A stretch of 64,000 nt of DNA from Paraescarpia echinospica (lineage: Eukaryota; Annelida; Polychaeta; Sabellida; Siboglinidae), in the NCBI GenBank assembly GCA_020002185.1, contig JAHLWY010000211.1, forward strand, positions 1 to 64,000, read 5' to 3'. Under the pieces are notes generated by a model. It had not been told where the DNA came from and made no database searches. It was given only the letters and a program-made list of their open reading frames with translations. Positions 29,561 to 43,700 of the stretch are shown here, piece after piece. The position numbers and the translations under genes are program-made. How positions within the stretch are numbered: position 1 is the first letter of the stretch; each line of letters begins with the position of its first letter.

Positions 29561-32248
29561 GCGAGGGTTTCCTTGCGTTGCAACGGATACGGTCATTGAT
29601 ATTTTGCTATGTTTTACCGTTTTAACGTTGCTCACGTGTTCCTGGCGGTGAATGAAAAAGAATAACGTAGACAAATGTTCAAGGGAATCTGGTGACTAAT
29701 CAATATAGTTACTATGCAAAACATAATGTAGCACTGGCATTGAGATATGTTGATGCATAGGTAATAATGGACTTGACGCCAGCGAAGCATTTGAACGGAA
29801 ATGACAGAAACAAAACGCAAGCAAGGCCAACGTCCAACTCAAGGCCAAGCCCAAGGCAAGGGGAATGATTCCAGCTGCCAAGCCACTGCCAGTCAATGTT
29901 TACATTCAGAATTAAGAAGTTGACGCTTCGTCTACTTATACTGACTGCACTGTTACGTATAGTACCATTAGAAGGCACCACCTGCGTATGTGTATGATGT
30001 CGATTACTATTCAGACGACGCGCCGAAGATGAGACTTAGTTTGATAATTTTGTGTTTCTATCGCTCGACTAACCATCATTCCATGTCCATGACCATGAAT
30101 CATGATGATGACGCTAGTATGTCACTAACACTAAGTTTAACTTCTAAGTGAGTCAGTCAGTGTACTCTAGTCTAGACTAGTCAAACTCGAAGTAGTAACT
30201 TCGTAAGACGTAACCGGAAGCAAGGGGCATGACCAAGGAAGCATGTGTCTTCCTGTCCGAGATCAGGATTCGTGGTTTGTTGTAATGTAGTAAGTAGATG
30301 GTTTAATATAGTAGTGACAAGTTGTGACAGTGGTGTTAAATATCCATGTAGCAGGCCCCTAGTACTTGGCCTAGGCCGTGTATTTGTTAACTAATTATGT
30401 GCTACATTGGCATATTAAGCCTAAATACTATGTGAATATTGAAAATAAAGTGGAGATTTTGTGGTAAATGTGTAAGTAAGTAAGTAAATTTATTTCCTCA
30501 TCCAGATAATATACAACACAATTCAAGAGCAATGTAACACAGATGAGGTGGCTACCAGAGAAGTATAACTTATCGAGCTGGTAGCCAATTAAATCAAACT
30601 CATATAGGTTACTCCCACATACACGTAAGCTTTTTGTGGATTTATTATTTTGTGTATGCCCAAATTGGGACACCCCTGTGTGTTTCTCATCATTTTATGT
30701 TGCCATTTGATATTATTATCTTTACAATTGCTTCAGGTCTTAGACTTAGCATATGAATTGCATGGTTCTAGATAAACAGAGAAAATTATAACACAGGCGT
30801 GCCTCATGCAAAAAAACTATGTTTTAGTTATTTATTCTTTTAATGCAGAAAGTTCAAGCCACAAAATCAAAATGGGCTACTCCAGAGATATCATAGGTGG
30901 ATCCAGGGGCGCCTTTGAACATGGTTATTGATTTACGGTAGGGTTTTTGGGAGCCTCAGTGGGGTGCAATTAATTGTTTTTGTGAGAGTCCCTCCCCTAA
31001 ATATTCACCACCTTCCGACGCCAATGCATATTTAAGCACAAAGCATCATAGGATCAAACTTGATGACATTAATACATGCACTCCCTATACAGTTGTTCAA
31101 ATTTGCGCCCCCATAGACTATCCACTCTGGATCTGCCCCTAAATATGGACTATGTTAGATGGTGTTTCTGTGTACAGGGCTAAGGTAATGAGGAATAAAG
31201 ATTATCAAAGAACAGTATTTCATGTACCCATGACATAAAAATCAATGCAATACACACTATTGCATAACAATACAACTACAATGACATTTTCTGTACTTAC
31301 AGCACATGTATCCAACATCATCTACCAAATAAGTTAATAACCATGATAAAGACAGAAAACCAGTGGGAATGAAAGGTAAGTTACAATATGTGGTCATGGT
31401 ATGATGAAATATACACAGTGTACTCTGTCAGTGGTGCTGTTATCTGGTACAGCCTAGTTATTTGACATGTTATAGCATTTTATAAATACTGGGTAATATC
31501 TACTTTGCCCCTGTATTGAATGGACACTAAAGAGTACAACTCTGTATAATATGTTTACATTTATTATGTATGTTTTAGGTATCGCCAGTAGCACAGTAAA
31601 ATATGGTGTGTCTAATACGGTTGTATTTAAAAATTAAACATAACATACTTTTGATGTGCTACATATGTGTTTTCAGAAAGAAAAAACTGATGGACTGGAA
31701 TGACTGCTGCATCTTGAAATTAAAAGATGAAAAAAAGATGCAACTACAGCACAAAGAAGACAGTGTAGCTACAGAAAAGAAAAATATAAAATTACTAAAC
31801 AATCTGCGAATCATGCATAGCCTGTGCTGCTCCATGTATTGGTGCTGCAGTGACATCAACATTTGATTTGATGGATGTGGCACATTTCTTCTCTTTGCAC
31901 TGTGTCAAAGATACATTGAAACTCGAACATACTATGAACACCAGGAAGACCACCATAAATTCACATTGCATCAATTATACATCAAATACCTTGAATACTA
32001 TTTCGTGTACGAACACCTCATTATAACAACAAGTTTCTTGTTTTCCTATGACATCTGGAATTATTATAATACTTTTCATTAATTTCTATGATGCAGATCA
32101 ATCGCTTTGGAAACTAATATTATTATATAAAATCAATGACATGGTATTCTAAGATCTACTGGTAGAAGCAGTATGTTAGCAATCTTCTTTAGACTGATCC
32201 AGTTTTTATAAAACAATTACAAGGTCAAAATAAATATTATGTCTATGT
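29561..32248. other. AT-rich non-coding DNA
   Basis: I see no gene. Frames at 31603-31866 and elsewhere lack coding character. The sequence resembles old, unclassified repeat debris. Confidence 0.4.
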
Positions 32249-32570
32249 GGGGCGCAGTAGCACAGCAGTAAGACCTCCGGACTTTTGACTGAGAGAATCC
32301 TGTGCGGCGGTGTCGAACCTTGGGCAAGTTCGTTTACTCTACATTGCTTCAGTTCACTCAGCTGTACGAATGAGTACCTGGCTATGGACAGTGGTGGATA
32401 TTTGTGTACGAATAGTCTTCGCGCATTAATTGCAGCGTGGTTGAATGCTTCCCAGAGAAGTCGAGATGGTGTTCGATTGAACAGGTCTGCCAGGGAGTAA
32501 AATGTAAAGCGCTTTGAGCAGTCCTGAGGACGGGATACTGCGCTATATAAGAACTTACCTTTTTTTCTGT
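32249..32570 (+). mobile_element. tRNA-derived SINE with L2-type tail
   Basis: The head GGCGCAGTAGCACAGCAG and the downstream GGTGTCGAACC resemble pol III A and B boxes at tRNA spacing. The tail contains AAAGCGCTTTGAGCAG and GCGCTATATAAGAAC, the common 3' end of SINEs mobilised by L2-like LINEs, and ends in T-rich sequence. Confidence 0.75.
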
Positions 32571-33221
32571 TGGTAAGTCGGTTTGGTGAGAAAAGAAATT
32601 GGATTATTGGCACCTGGCAAAATGTGTATATAAGTAGCTTAAATGCAAAAACTTGATGGTATTGAAATAATGCAGTTTAAAAAAACAATGATTTGGTACA
32701 GTAAGCTTTGGATATAACAAATTGTTTGCGACTGGTCAATTTATTCATTATATCCAAAACTTGTTATCTCTGAAATTTACTGTGTATTAAAATCAAATAG
32801 GGACCAATTCATTTATTCAATATAAAAAAATTGTTTAAGTGAATATTGGTTTTTCTTATCCAGATCGCTTCTTGTAGGAATCTTATTCTCCTGTCCGTCT
32901 CCCTGTCTAAGAACTTAGTCCCCTCCCAGTTTACCGTGAAATTTGTCTGAGTCGTGTGAACTGTGGTGGCTGATTGATGCATCTCCTTGTCCGATGTTTG
33001 CCGATGCCGATGCTTTCTCTGTGTTTTGGAGTTTTTGCTGCGGAGTCCGATGTATATGGCATTGTAGTTCTTACAGGCTATAGAATACACCCGTTCGCAT
33101 ATCTTGTTTTGGTTCCACTTTGTCTTTTGGTTTTACCAGTGGACAGTGGTCTGCTATTAGTTTGTGAGGCTATGACGATCTCCTGATGAGCCAACCAGGC
33201 AACGTCCGGAGGTCTCACCAG
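32571..33221. other. Non-coding DNA
   Basis: No gene recognised in this interval between the SINE and the 4.39-kb foldback element. Confidence 0.4.
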
Positions 33222-33803
33222 TGACAGCAGTAGTAATAGAGGTGGTGTACGAGTTACGGATGGATTAGAGCAAAAGTACCCGGATGTAGATCAAGTACCC
33301 GGATGTAGGTCAAATGTCAAGTACCCGGATGCAGGTCAAGCATCGATCTAAAATAGTTTGACCAGTATCGCCACCTAGCGGATTTTTCGTGAACATATGT
33401 AATGTAACCCCTTCATGTGACTTCAGGAGGCAGTGACGTCATTAATCTATAAACTGCTACGCGCAGTAATTTTGTGAGGTGAGTTGGTTATACAAGTAGT
33501 GGTTTGGTTAGACAACATTTTGAGCTTTCGCATATGTCATGTAATCCCATCATGTGATGTCATCAGTGAGTGACGTCATGGTATGCGCAGTAATTTTGTG
33601 CGTGAGGTGAGTTGGTTATTCAGGTAGTGCTTTGGTTAGACCTTGTATTGAACTTGCGCATATGTAATGTAACCCCTTCATGTGACGTCATGAGGCAGTG
33701 ACGTCATTAATCTATAAACTGCTATGCGCAGTAATTTTGTGCGTCAATGTAATGTGAACGAACACCAATGTAATGGACACCAATGTAATGTGAAAATTTA
33801 ATG

Positions 33804-33880
33804 TTTTTGTCCCTGTGGGACAAAAAGATAAAATTTTCAGAAAATTTATACAACCACTTTGGTGGTTGTTTAAATTTTCT
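33804..33880 (+). repeat. Two consecutive strong hairpins
   Basis: TTTTTGTCCC-TGT-GGGACAAAAA (33804-33826) is a perfect 10-bp stem. A second, nearly perfect palindrome at 33839-33880 is centred on CCACTTTGGTGG with AGAAAATTTA/TAAATTTTCT outer arms. Confidence 0.8.
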
Positions 33881-33999
33881 CGAGGTTAACCCGAACTTTT
33901 TTCTTTATCTAACCTAATTAGATACTTTTACCCGCTAGATGCCGCTATCATGTGACGTAGTACTCCGATTATCCACTAGGGGGCGTTACGCCGGAAGTG

Positions 34000-35050
34000 A
34001 CGTCGTACCGGAAGTTACTTGACTCTCATGGCAGCCTCTACTAGGGACGCTACGTCAGAAGTGACGTCGTACCGGAAGTTACTTGAATGACATGGCGACC
34101 TGTCATGGCGGACTCTATACTTCCGATATTCCCGGAAGTATGTCAACGAATAGAGATCTATCATGGTCGGTAGATGGCGATACTCTGACTAATTACATTG
34201 GTGTCCGTTGAGTGGCGTCGGGAACCGTGATGGTCACTTCTTTGAATGAAGTCCTGTCAGGTGGTTGTCCTTACATGTTGTTGGCATAGTCGTTTTCGAC
34301 CATAGCAGTTTTCAAATTCGCTTGCTATGGCAGCCTCTACTAGGAACGGTACGTCGGAAGTGATGTCGCACCGGATGTTACTTGACTGTCATGGCGGCCT
34401 CTATGCTTCGGGTATTCCCGGATGTATGTCAACGAATAGAGACCTATCATGGACGGTAGATGGCGATACTCTGACTAATTACATTGGTGTCCGTTGAGTG
34501 GCGTCGGGAACCGTGATGGTCACCTCTGTCAGGTGGTTGTCACATGTTGTTGGCATAGTCGTTTTCGACCACAGTTTTCAAATTCGCTTGCTATGGCAGC
34601 CTCTACTAGGGACGTCGGAAGTCGCACGGATGTTACTTGACTGTCATGGCGGCCTCTATGCTTCGGGTATTCCCGGATGTGTGTCAACGAATAGAGACCT
34701 ATCATGGACGGTAGATGGCGATACTCTGACTAATTACATTGGTGTCCGTTGAGTGGCGTCGGGGACCGTGATGGTCACCTCTTTGAAAGAAGTCCTGTCA
34801 GGTGGTTGTCCTTACATGTTCTTGACATAGTCGTTTTCGACCATTGCAGTTTTCAAATTCGCTTGCTATGGCAGTCTCTACTAGGGATGGTACGTCGGAA
34901 GTGATGTCGCACCGGATGTTACTTGACTGTCATGGCGGCCTCTATGCTTCGGGTATTCCCGGAAGTGTGTCAACGAATAGAGACCTATCATGGACGGTAG
35001 ATGGCGATACTCTGACTAATTACATTGGTGTCCGTTGAGTGGCGTCGGAT
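34000..35050 (+). repeat. About 290-base tandem repeat, four copies
   Basis: Units carry 'GGCAGCCTCTACTAGGGA', 'CGGGTATTCCCGGA' and 'GATACTCTGACTAATTACAT'. They differ by small deletions and substitutions. Confidence 0.85.
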
Positions 35051-35172
35051 GTTCCCTCTCTCATGAACGTGCACAGTTTTTTGTGTTAAGGGAAGTCACG
35101 TGATGTACGTTCGGTCTGATTGATTATGTAAATGAGATGATAGCTGACTCTACAGTTCTAACATTCGCGGAA

Positions 35173-35551
35173 GCACACACACACACACACACCACTACCA
35201 CCACACACACACACACACGCACACACACACACACCACCACACACCACCACACACACACGCTCACACACACATGCACACACACGCACGCACGCACACACCA
35301 CACACACACACACACACGCACACACACACACACCACCACCACACACACACACACACACCACCACACACACACACACACACACACCATCACCACCACACGC
35401 ACACACACACACCACCACACACACACACACACACACACAACAACCACCACACACACAACCACACTCACACACACACACGCACACACACACGCACAACACA
35501 CACACGCACCACACACACACATACACACACACACTCACACACACACACACT
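35173..35551 (+). repeat. CA/CACCAC microsatellite
   Basis: Almost pure CA with CAC and CGCA interruptions. Confidence 0.95.
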
Positions 35552-35552
35552 T

Positions 35553-35740
35553 ACGCGGTAACACGTCTATTTTCCTGAAAACGGAGGAGGTGTGTTGACG
35601 CGATAACACGTCTATTTTCCTGAAAACGGAGGGATTTGACGCGATAACACGTCTATTTTCCTGAAAACGGAGGGGTTGACGCGATAACACGTCTATTTTT
35701 CTGAAAACGGAGGGATTTGACGCGATAACACGTCTATTCT
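35553..35740 (+). repeat. 38-base tandem repeat, five copies
   Basis: Each unit contains GACGCGATAACACGTCTATT followed by CCTGAAAACGGAGG. Confidence 0.9.
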
Positions 35741-35937
35741 GATGTGCCATCCGTAGTCTCGTGACATATCTCGGACGGATAGCTTCACACCTGCGTCTAA
35801 CAAAACACTCAAACAGTCTTTCACCATCTAGATGGTCTGAGTTCATGTGCGTGTTGTGTGTTTCGTACCACGTGTATGTATCTATGTATGTCTCTATGTA
35901 TGTATCTATGTATGAATCTATGAGTTCATTTTCGGTT

Positions 35938-36880
35938 ACCCATACCGGTTAACAGGGAAATGTTTCACTCGGTATAGTATGTCAGTGTTTTTTAGTTGTA
36001 TATCGGTGTTTGTAAGTTGTTTGTCAGTGTTTGTAAGTTGTTTGTCCGTGGTTATGCGCTGTAGGTCAGATAGTTTTTAGCCCCTTAGCCTATGGCTATG
36101 CTTTATCAGGTTTGGACCTATGTTAAAGTTGTAAATGTATAGACTAGGAGAGGCCTACATCTAATCAAATGGTCGACAACCTACGACATATAAGAATAGA
36201 AACTATTGCGCATGCGCAATTACTTATTTAATTGACGTCACATAAAGGGATTACATTACATACGCGCAAGTTCAATACAAGGTCTAACCAAAGCACTATC
36301 TGCTTGAACAACTCACTTCGTGTACAAAATTACTGCGCATACCGGTTTGATGATTAATGACGTCACTGCATCATGACGTCACATGAAGGGATTACATTAC
36401 AAAACGCACAAGTTCAATACAAGGTCTAACCAAAGGACTACCTGTTTTGTTTTTTCAACACAGAGCCTTGAGGCTTGATTTATACCAGTTTATACTGGTT
36501 AACAGGGACATTTTTCACTCGGTATAGTATGTCAGTGTTTTTGAGTTGTATATCGGTGTTTGTAAGTTGTTTGTCAGTGTTTGTAAGTTGTTTGTCCGTG
36601 GTTATGCACTGTAGGGCAGATAGTCTTTAGCCCCTTAGCCTATGGCTATGCTTTATCGGGTTTGGACCTATGTTAAAGTTGTAAATGTATAGACTAGGAG
36701 AGGCCTACACCTAATCAAATGATCGACAACCTACGACATATAAGAATAGCCACAATTGCGCATGCGCAATTACTTATTTAATTGACATCACATGAAGGGC
36801 TTACATTACATACGCGCAAGTTCAATACAAGGTCTAACCAAAGCACTACCTGAATAACCAACTCACCTCACGCACAAAAT
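35938..36880 (+). repeat. Duplicated block of about 545 bases
   Basis: Two near-identical copies start at about 35943 and 36488 with GGTTAACAGGGA and share TTGCGCATGCGCAATTACTT, an NRF1-type palindrome. Confidence 0.85.
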
Positions 36881-37780
36881 TACTGCGCATACCATGACGT
36901 CACATGATGACATCACATGATGGGATTACATTACATATGCGAAAGCTCAAAATGTTATCTAACCAAACCACTACCTGTATAACCAACTCACCTCACGCAC
37001 AAAATTACTGCGCGTAGCAGTTTATAGATTAATGACGTCACTGCCTCATGACGTCACATGAAGGGGTTACATTACATATGCGCAAGTTCAATACAAGGTC
37101 TAACCAAAGCACTACCTGAATAACCAACTCACCTCACGCATAAAATTACTGCGCATATCATGACGTCACTGTATCAACAAACGGTCAAAAACCTATGGGA
37201 CATGTATATGTTATTTTATTCAAAAAGTGGTCGCATACCTTTACGATAAAATCCCTATGCTTTAACATGGGGTTCGTTCAATTGTCCACTAGGGGATGAT
37301 GTTTGTTGTTCATGAAGTATCCGTCAGGGGGCTCTATTGCACGCAAGCGTGCAAGACGCACGAATTTGGGCAGTACTCGAACATTTAGTTTACAACTTGT
37401 CCGCCATGTGGCACTACTTGTAGAGTTAGTTAACGAAAAATCAGACTGTTTTAGTTCGCTAAAAATCCGCCATGTGGCGCTGTTTTAGTTCATAACCTAT
37501 CCGCTAGGTGGCGCCATTTGACCTTGACCTACATCCGGGTACTTGACCTTGACCTACATCCGGGTACTTTGGCTCTTGCTCTAATCCATCTGTAACTCGT
37601 ACACCACCTCTATTACTACTGACAGCACAGTGCAGAATGACTACCGGCTCACCATCTAGCTGTAGTTGTATGGAGAATTTTGCAGAAAGTGCGACATTAC
37701 GATCAGGTAAGCTGACTGCGAAGCAATTGAAAAAATAACAATATGAAACAGTGCGATGAACATTTTCACATGTCAACTAT

Positions 37781-40700
37781 TTAAGATATTTCACAGATAA
37801 AACACATTTTCATGTAATTAGGCACATCATTCCAATAAACTCCCCAAGACTGGGCATACCAGAAAGCACATGTATCTTCGCTGTCATGAGCATTGTTCGG
37901 TTCTCCGAACGCCCAGGCTGTGTACGTAAAAGGACGTCCCGTCGCACGCCAAATCCAAGTACCGTTCGATTCCCTTTTACCCGACGTGTAGAAAAAGACA
38001 CATGTATGATGTGGTATATCTGGAAAAGAAATGCAAAAAAGGAAAGTAGTTGTTAACTTCTTTACTACATAAAGTCGGCTTACGGTGCATCGGCAAAATA
38101 TCAACAATATTACTCCCATGTATGTGCGTGTACGTCATGTGCATGTGTAAAACTTTCTGTCTGTCTGTTTGTCTGTCTGTCTGACTGACTATCGCTCATT
38201 AACTCTCTCCCTCTCTCTTTCTCTCTCCCTCTCTCTTTCTCTCTCCCTCTCTTTCTCTCAAACGAAACGAACTTTTGTATTACACAATTATGAAATTCGA
38301 GTCACATCGATGTTTCGACTGACTTCGGCGCCCTTCATCGGGAACATCCTTAATCCATCGCGCGATGGATTAATGAGGCCGTCTGGATCAGAAAAACAAC
38401 ACCAACGATAAACGGGGTGGTAACAGGCTGAATCACGTATTTGCTTGCTCGGCACACCATCTGGTGAGCAGTGCAAGAACAGTCCTTAGTAGTATATTGT
38501 GTAGTCCAGAAGGGAGTTTGGATTGGTGGAAGGTTAAGGTCAAACATATAGGTCAAGAATCACGAACTACAAATAGCGCTCCCTAGCGGATATTGGTGAA
38601 CTAAATATAAGCACTGCTTAAATTCGTGCATCTTATTTTTGTTAAGTAACGCCCCTGGCGGACATAAACTACAAATAGCACCCACGCCGGATAGGTCATG
38701 AACCAAATATCAATACTGCATAAATTCGTGCCTCTTATTGTCCCCTGGCGAATAGGTGGTGAACTATGTAACTAAGTCAAAAAAAAACCTTGCGGGAAAA
38801 CGGTGAAACAATATTGCTTAAATTCGTGCCTTTTATTTCTTTTTACTATAAAAAATTGACTGTCCTGCGACCGAAATGAAGAAGACGCTTTCGCGTCACA
38901 TAGCATATAGCATCTTTGAACTCTCAAGACGACAATGCCCCGCATGCGAGAGAGACGATCCTAGTCAATTTCATCACGATTGTATGTTACCTGATGAAAT
39001 TCTAATTTACATGCACCTTGACGAGGCCGTTGATGACATTAATTCAACTACTGTGATGAAAGACTGGTTGAGTGTATGTTAGACGAAGGTGTGAAACAAT
39101 CCGACCTAACGTCCCATCACTTGTGTAATATCGAGAGTTGGATCAACTTAGATCAACGATTTAAACGAACCAAACTTAGACCAACGAGTTACACGAAACA
39201 ATCTTAGACCAGTGACTTCCATGAGGAAGTCATTGGCAGCCGGTAGAATAGTCAATAAACTGATGATGTAGGTGTTTACGGTACAAATGTAAAGAACGAA
39301 ATGAAACGCGAGATGAATTTTATGCACTGAAATATGAAAATCTTACCATAATAAGATATTTCTTGAATTTGCCGAATTATGCCTGTCTATTTTCCTGAAT
39401 TTTCTCTGTCTATTTCCCTGAATTTCCTGACTTTTACCTGTCTAAAAATCTAGAATTTCATGAATTTTACCTGTCTATGTTCCTGAATTTCCTGACTTTT
39501 ACCTGTCGAAAAATCCTTAATTTCGTGAATTTTACCTGTGTATTTTCATGAATTTCGCCTGTGTATTTCCCTGACTTTCCTGACTTGCCTGTCTGAATTC
39601 CTGAATTTTATTAATTTTACCTGTGTAATGTCCTGAATTTCCTGACGTTTACCTGTGTAAAAATCCTGAATTTCCTGTCTCAACCGTTGTCTCGTACGTT
39701 GTCTCAGCCTTTATCTCATCTGTTGTCTCGTCCGCGGTCCCGTCCGTAGTCTCTTGCGATATCTCGTCCGTAGTCTCGTGCGAAGTCTCTGGTTCTGTCT
39801 ATGTTAGGTTAAGGTTGGTTCATGGAAGTCCTTGGTCTAAGTTTGTTTCGTATAACTCGTTGGTCTAAGTTTGGTTCGTTTAAGTCGTTGATCTAAGTTT
39901 GGTTACGTTTGGACATGGTACTGTTCCTGTGTCTTACATATCGTACACGAACCTGTTTTACGCAAATCGATGATTCCCAAAGTATGTTTTGCATTATACT
40001 ACGAAAAGATACACAATATAAGGTTTGCACATTGTATTCGTACAGCACAAACGTAATTACTTGTCACACTCCATTACTGTCAGAACCATTTGCTTTATTT
40101 TGTTTCGACACTGCTCTGCTAGATAGTCTTGCAATCAACTCTCGATATTATACACAACTGATGGGACGTCAGGTCGGATTGCTTCACACTTGCGTCTAAA
40201 AAAACACTCTTTCATCACAGCAGTTGGATTAATGTCATCAACGGCCTCGTCAAAGTGCAAATTAGAATTTCTTCTGGTAACACACAATCGTGATGAAACT
40301 GACTAGGATCGTCTATCTCTTCATTTCGGTCGCAGGAAAGTCAACGGTAAGGTTCGGACCAGTGTCGGCAGGAGCGGAAGTTGTGACATCGGCAGGAGCA
40401 GAAGTTGTGACATCGGCAGGAGCAGAAGTTGTGACATCAGCATTGTTGGCGGAAGTTGTCACATCGGCAAGCATGGCAGCAGAGAGAAGCTGAAACAGGG
40501 TACGGAGTCTAGTGTACCACCTCTAGGTGTGTGACATTGTAATTTGCGTAGGTACCTCGTCGAGTTGTCTTTATGGTGAGGGGCAGGCGAGTTCCCGTCA
40601 GTGAGTTCAGTTTGGAAGTCTGCATCGTTTCGTCCACAACAGCAAACGTCTAGGAGAAGAGCCATGCACTGGTCGAATAAATTCAACCATATACATTGAC

Positions 40701-43700
40701 CCGTCGATGTCTCGACATAGCACATGCGCACCACGAAATGCATGTCAGAGGCCACGTAACCGTGTCGATCACATAGCAAATGTCCCCTAGTGTCGACAAT
40801 CATACGCTTCTTGCAGTATCTGCACCCGATGCAGAAGGGAGTATGCTGGCGTACTTTGTCGATAAGGAGACCTCTAATCTTATCTTGATAAGGGCGTCGG
40901 CGCTTACCGTTGCTTTTAGAGTTGCCACGTCCACATCCTCTGGTTCCGACGGCACCGAAGGGCGGTTGATCACCGGCATGATAGGTCGGCTCGTCCTCGT
41001 CGCTCGAAGCTGCTGCATCGCGAGGGCGGTTAAAGGAGTCTTCAACATGATGTTATTAGCCATAGTGTCGTCGTGATACGAATGACGATCAGGCTGGCAG
41101 AGCACCTCACTTATGTAATTAGTGACTGTGCCGAAAGGTCACGTGAGCGTGCCGAACAAGCACGGACTTCACAGTAGAAAGTACACGCACACACTGCAGA
41201 GTAGAAACTACACGCACGCACGGTAGAGTAGATGAAACTTGCACAGCGAATACCAGTTCAAACCAGTTTGCAAACAGGCAACCAACTGAGGTAAGTGCTA
41301 CTGTCGTATGTAAAGACTATAGGTACCTCGTCGAGTTCTCCTTATGATGGTGATGAGGGACACACGATTTCCCGTCGTAGTTCGCGCTTTATCCGCAACA
41401 GTATGTTCTTGATAAGCACAGAGCGCCGGAGACAAGAAGATACAGGTCACGTGAGCGTGTCGAAAGGTCACGCGGGCGTTCCGAATAAGCATGAACCTCA
41501 GAGTAGGAACTACACGCACGGACTCCCAAAGAATGTTAGATGTTTATGAATCACTTCACGTGTGCTATTAATAACAGACAAACAATTTACAATCACCTAT
41601 TTGTTAATACCAGAACCAGTCGACGTATGCTAGTAATAAGAGATAGAGATAAGCAAAAATTTACAAACAGGGTGATGGGAAGGTTGTAGACCTGTATGGT
41701 AAGAAGAAATGCCATAATTTGACCTAGTTTTGTAGTTCTCTATCTATTCGTCAGGATTTGATATATTTTAGTTGTAAATGTACACGCCAGGGAGCGCTAT
41801 ACCTGAAAATGGTCTACCACTTATGCGACACAAGAAAACATACCATTGCGCATGCACAATGACCTATTTATTGAAGACTTTGACCTATTTTTATAGTAAA
41901 AAGAAAAAAGAAGCACGAATTTAAGCATTATTGTTTCACCTTTTCCCACAAGGGGCGCTACTTGATAGTTACACACAGAGCCATTGATATATAGAGTTTG
42001 ACCAATTGAAAACATGGGCGCCATTTTCGGTACAGTTGCAGCGCAGCAGCATCAACAGTGATTCAGTGCACAGCTGACAACGTTACATATACATCACATG
42101 TTATGTCTAATTATTACTACACACATGTCTATGCATGTTATGCTACTTGTATGAAATGTTTTCATACTTATTCTCTATTATAGCAGTTTAATGAGTATTT
42201 ATTTATATACTGGTGTGGTGGGAGCATAAATCGTGCATCCTAATATTTTAGGTCGTTTTAACAATAAATCTGATCACAAAAAAAGCTAAGAAGGTCAGGA
42301 ATGGCGAGATTTCAAGGATACAGTTTTTGACATGGTACAAATTTCCCAGTCATGAGTATAATTAATAATTTGTATACGCACAATGCATGAAAATAAAAGT
42401 GTGTATTATATATATATATATATATATATACATACACACATATTAAAAGGGTCTACATGTCATACATTAAAATTAGAAGTAAAGTTATTTCTTAATATAA
42501 CAATATAATATATGTTTAAATATTTTAAAGATATTTTGTGCATAACTTTGAAGGGGTGGAGAGTTGGTGTATAATCCTTACAGCTTGTTAATGGGATGAT
42601 GTGTCTTTGTGAACATTGCATAAACATTGAGAAAGTTTGCTCCTCTGTTAAACGAATATGAACCTAGGACACTGTTATGGTATTGGTTATTATTATACAG
42701 ACCAGTAGGCAACATATTAATATACAGTAGTAGCACTCAGCATGACTGTGTCTCTATGGGACCCTGTTTAAATATACAGTGCGCTTCAGATAACTCGAAC
42801 TGTCCTTTTAGTTGACTTTTGCTTATGTCGATCTTTCTCTTCAGTCCCAGTCATGTAAGGCCATATAACAGATCTTGATTAGTGGAGTTTCTGATAACAA
42901 CATATCCAAAATGCACTGTAGTATGTATATATTTAACACATATTGGCAAAATCGAATACCTTTATTCTCAACGCTGCATATACACATCTTCACATGTAAT
43001 TAACTTACAAAGTAAAACTTTTAACAAGGTGAACTGTTGGCATTTAGCAATGTGTCTGAACTCCATAATGCCAACAGGAATCTTACTGCCACGTTCATTA
43101 CCAGATTTATGCAGTGTATTGGCATTTTTGTAATTCTTAACATCTTGGAGAATACAATGCGTACAACAGGTAATATAGTACCCTGAATATTTCAGAGACT
43201 TGATTGCAATGTTAAACCTCTCGGTCAATTCAACCACTCACAACTTCATATGTAATTGACTTACAAATTAACACGTTTGAGAAGTAACATGTTGGCATTT
43301 AGCATGATGCCCACAATGCCCTAATGACAAAATGAATCTTACAGTGCTAACAGGTGCAACATGTCACATTTCTATTTAATGCTTCGCCATATGTCCCATT
43401 GCCATACTCTTACTGCCCAGTTCACTACCAGATTTATGCAGTGAATTTGCATTCTTTCTTGTTGTTATGACGTCTTGGAAAATACAATGCGTACCACGGG
43501 TAATTTAGTACCCTGAAGGTTCCAGAAACTTGACTGCATTACACGTGACCTATCAGTCAATTCAAGCTTGCATAACTTCACATCTAACTGACTTACAAAG
43601 TTAACACATTTAACAAGGTGAAATGTTGGCATTTAGCTTGGTGCCTACAACTATCACTACAACAACTACAAATGAACTTTACAGTGCAAATAAATGCAAC

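Larger units (their letters stand above)
33230..37619. mobile_element. 4.39-kb non-autonomous DNA element with long inverted arms
   Basis: The ends are inverted copies starting GTAGTAATAGAGGTGGTGTACGAG and are flanked by a perfect 8-bp duplication TGACAGCA (33222-33229 and 37620-37627). Inverted similarity extends inward: the 33420-33740 block is mirrored by 36840-37160. The interior is made of tandem repeats: about 290-base units at 34000-35050, a CA tract at 35173-35551, five 38-base units at 35553-35740, and a duplicated block of about 545 bases at 35938-36880. An 8-bp duplication fits hAT- or P-like transposition. No transposase is seen. Confidence 0.8.

Noticed and set aside
35124..35598. 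His/Thr- and Cys/Val-rich open frames
   Set aside because: They are translations of a CA repeat.
39360..39680. CRISPR-like array
   Set aside because: Units of CCTGAATTTCCTGACTTTTA are irregular and spacers are themselves repeat variants; the setting is a eukaryotic palindrome loop.
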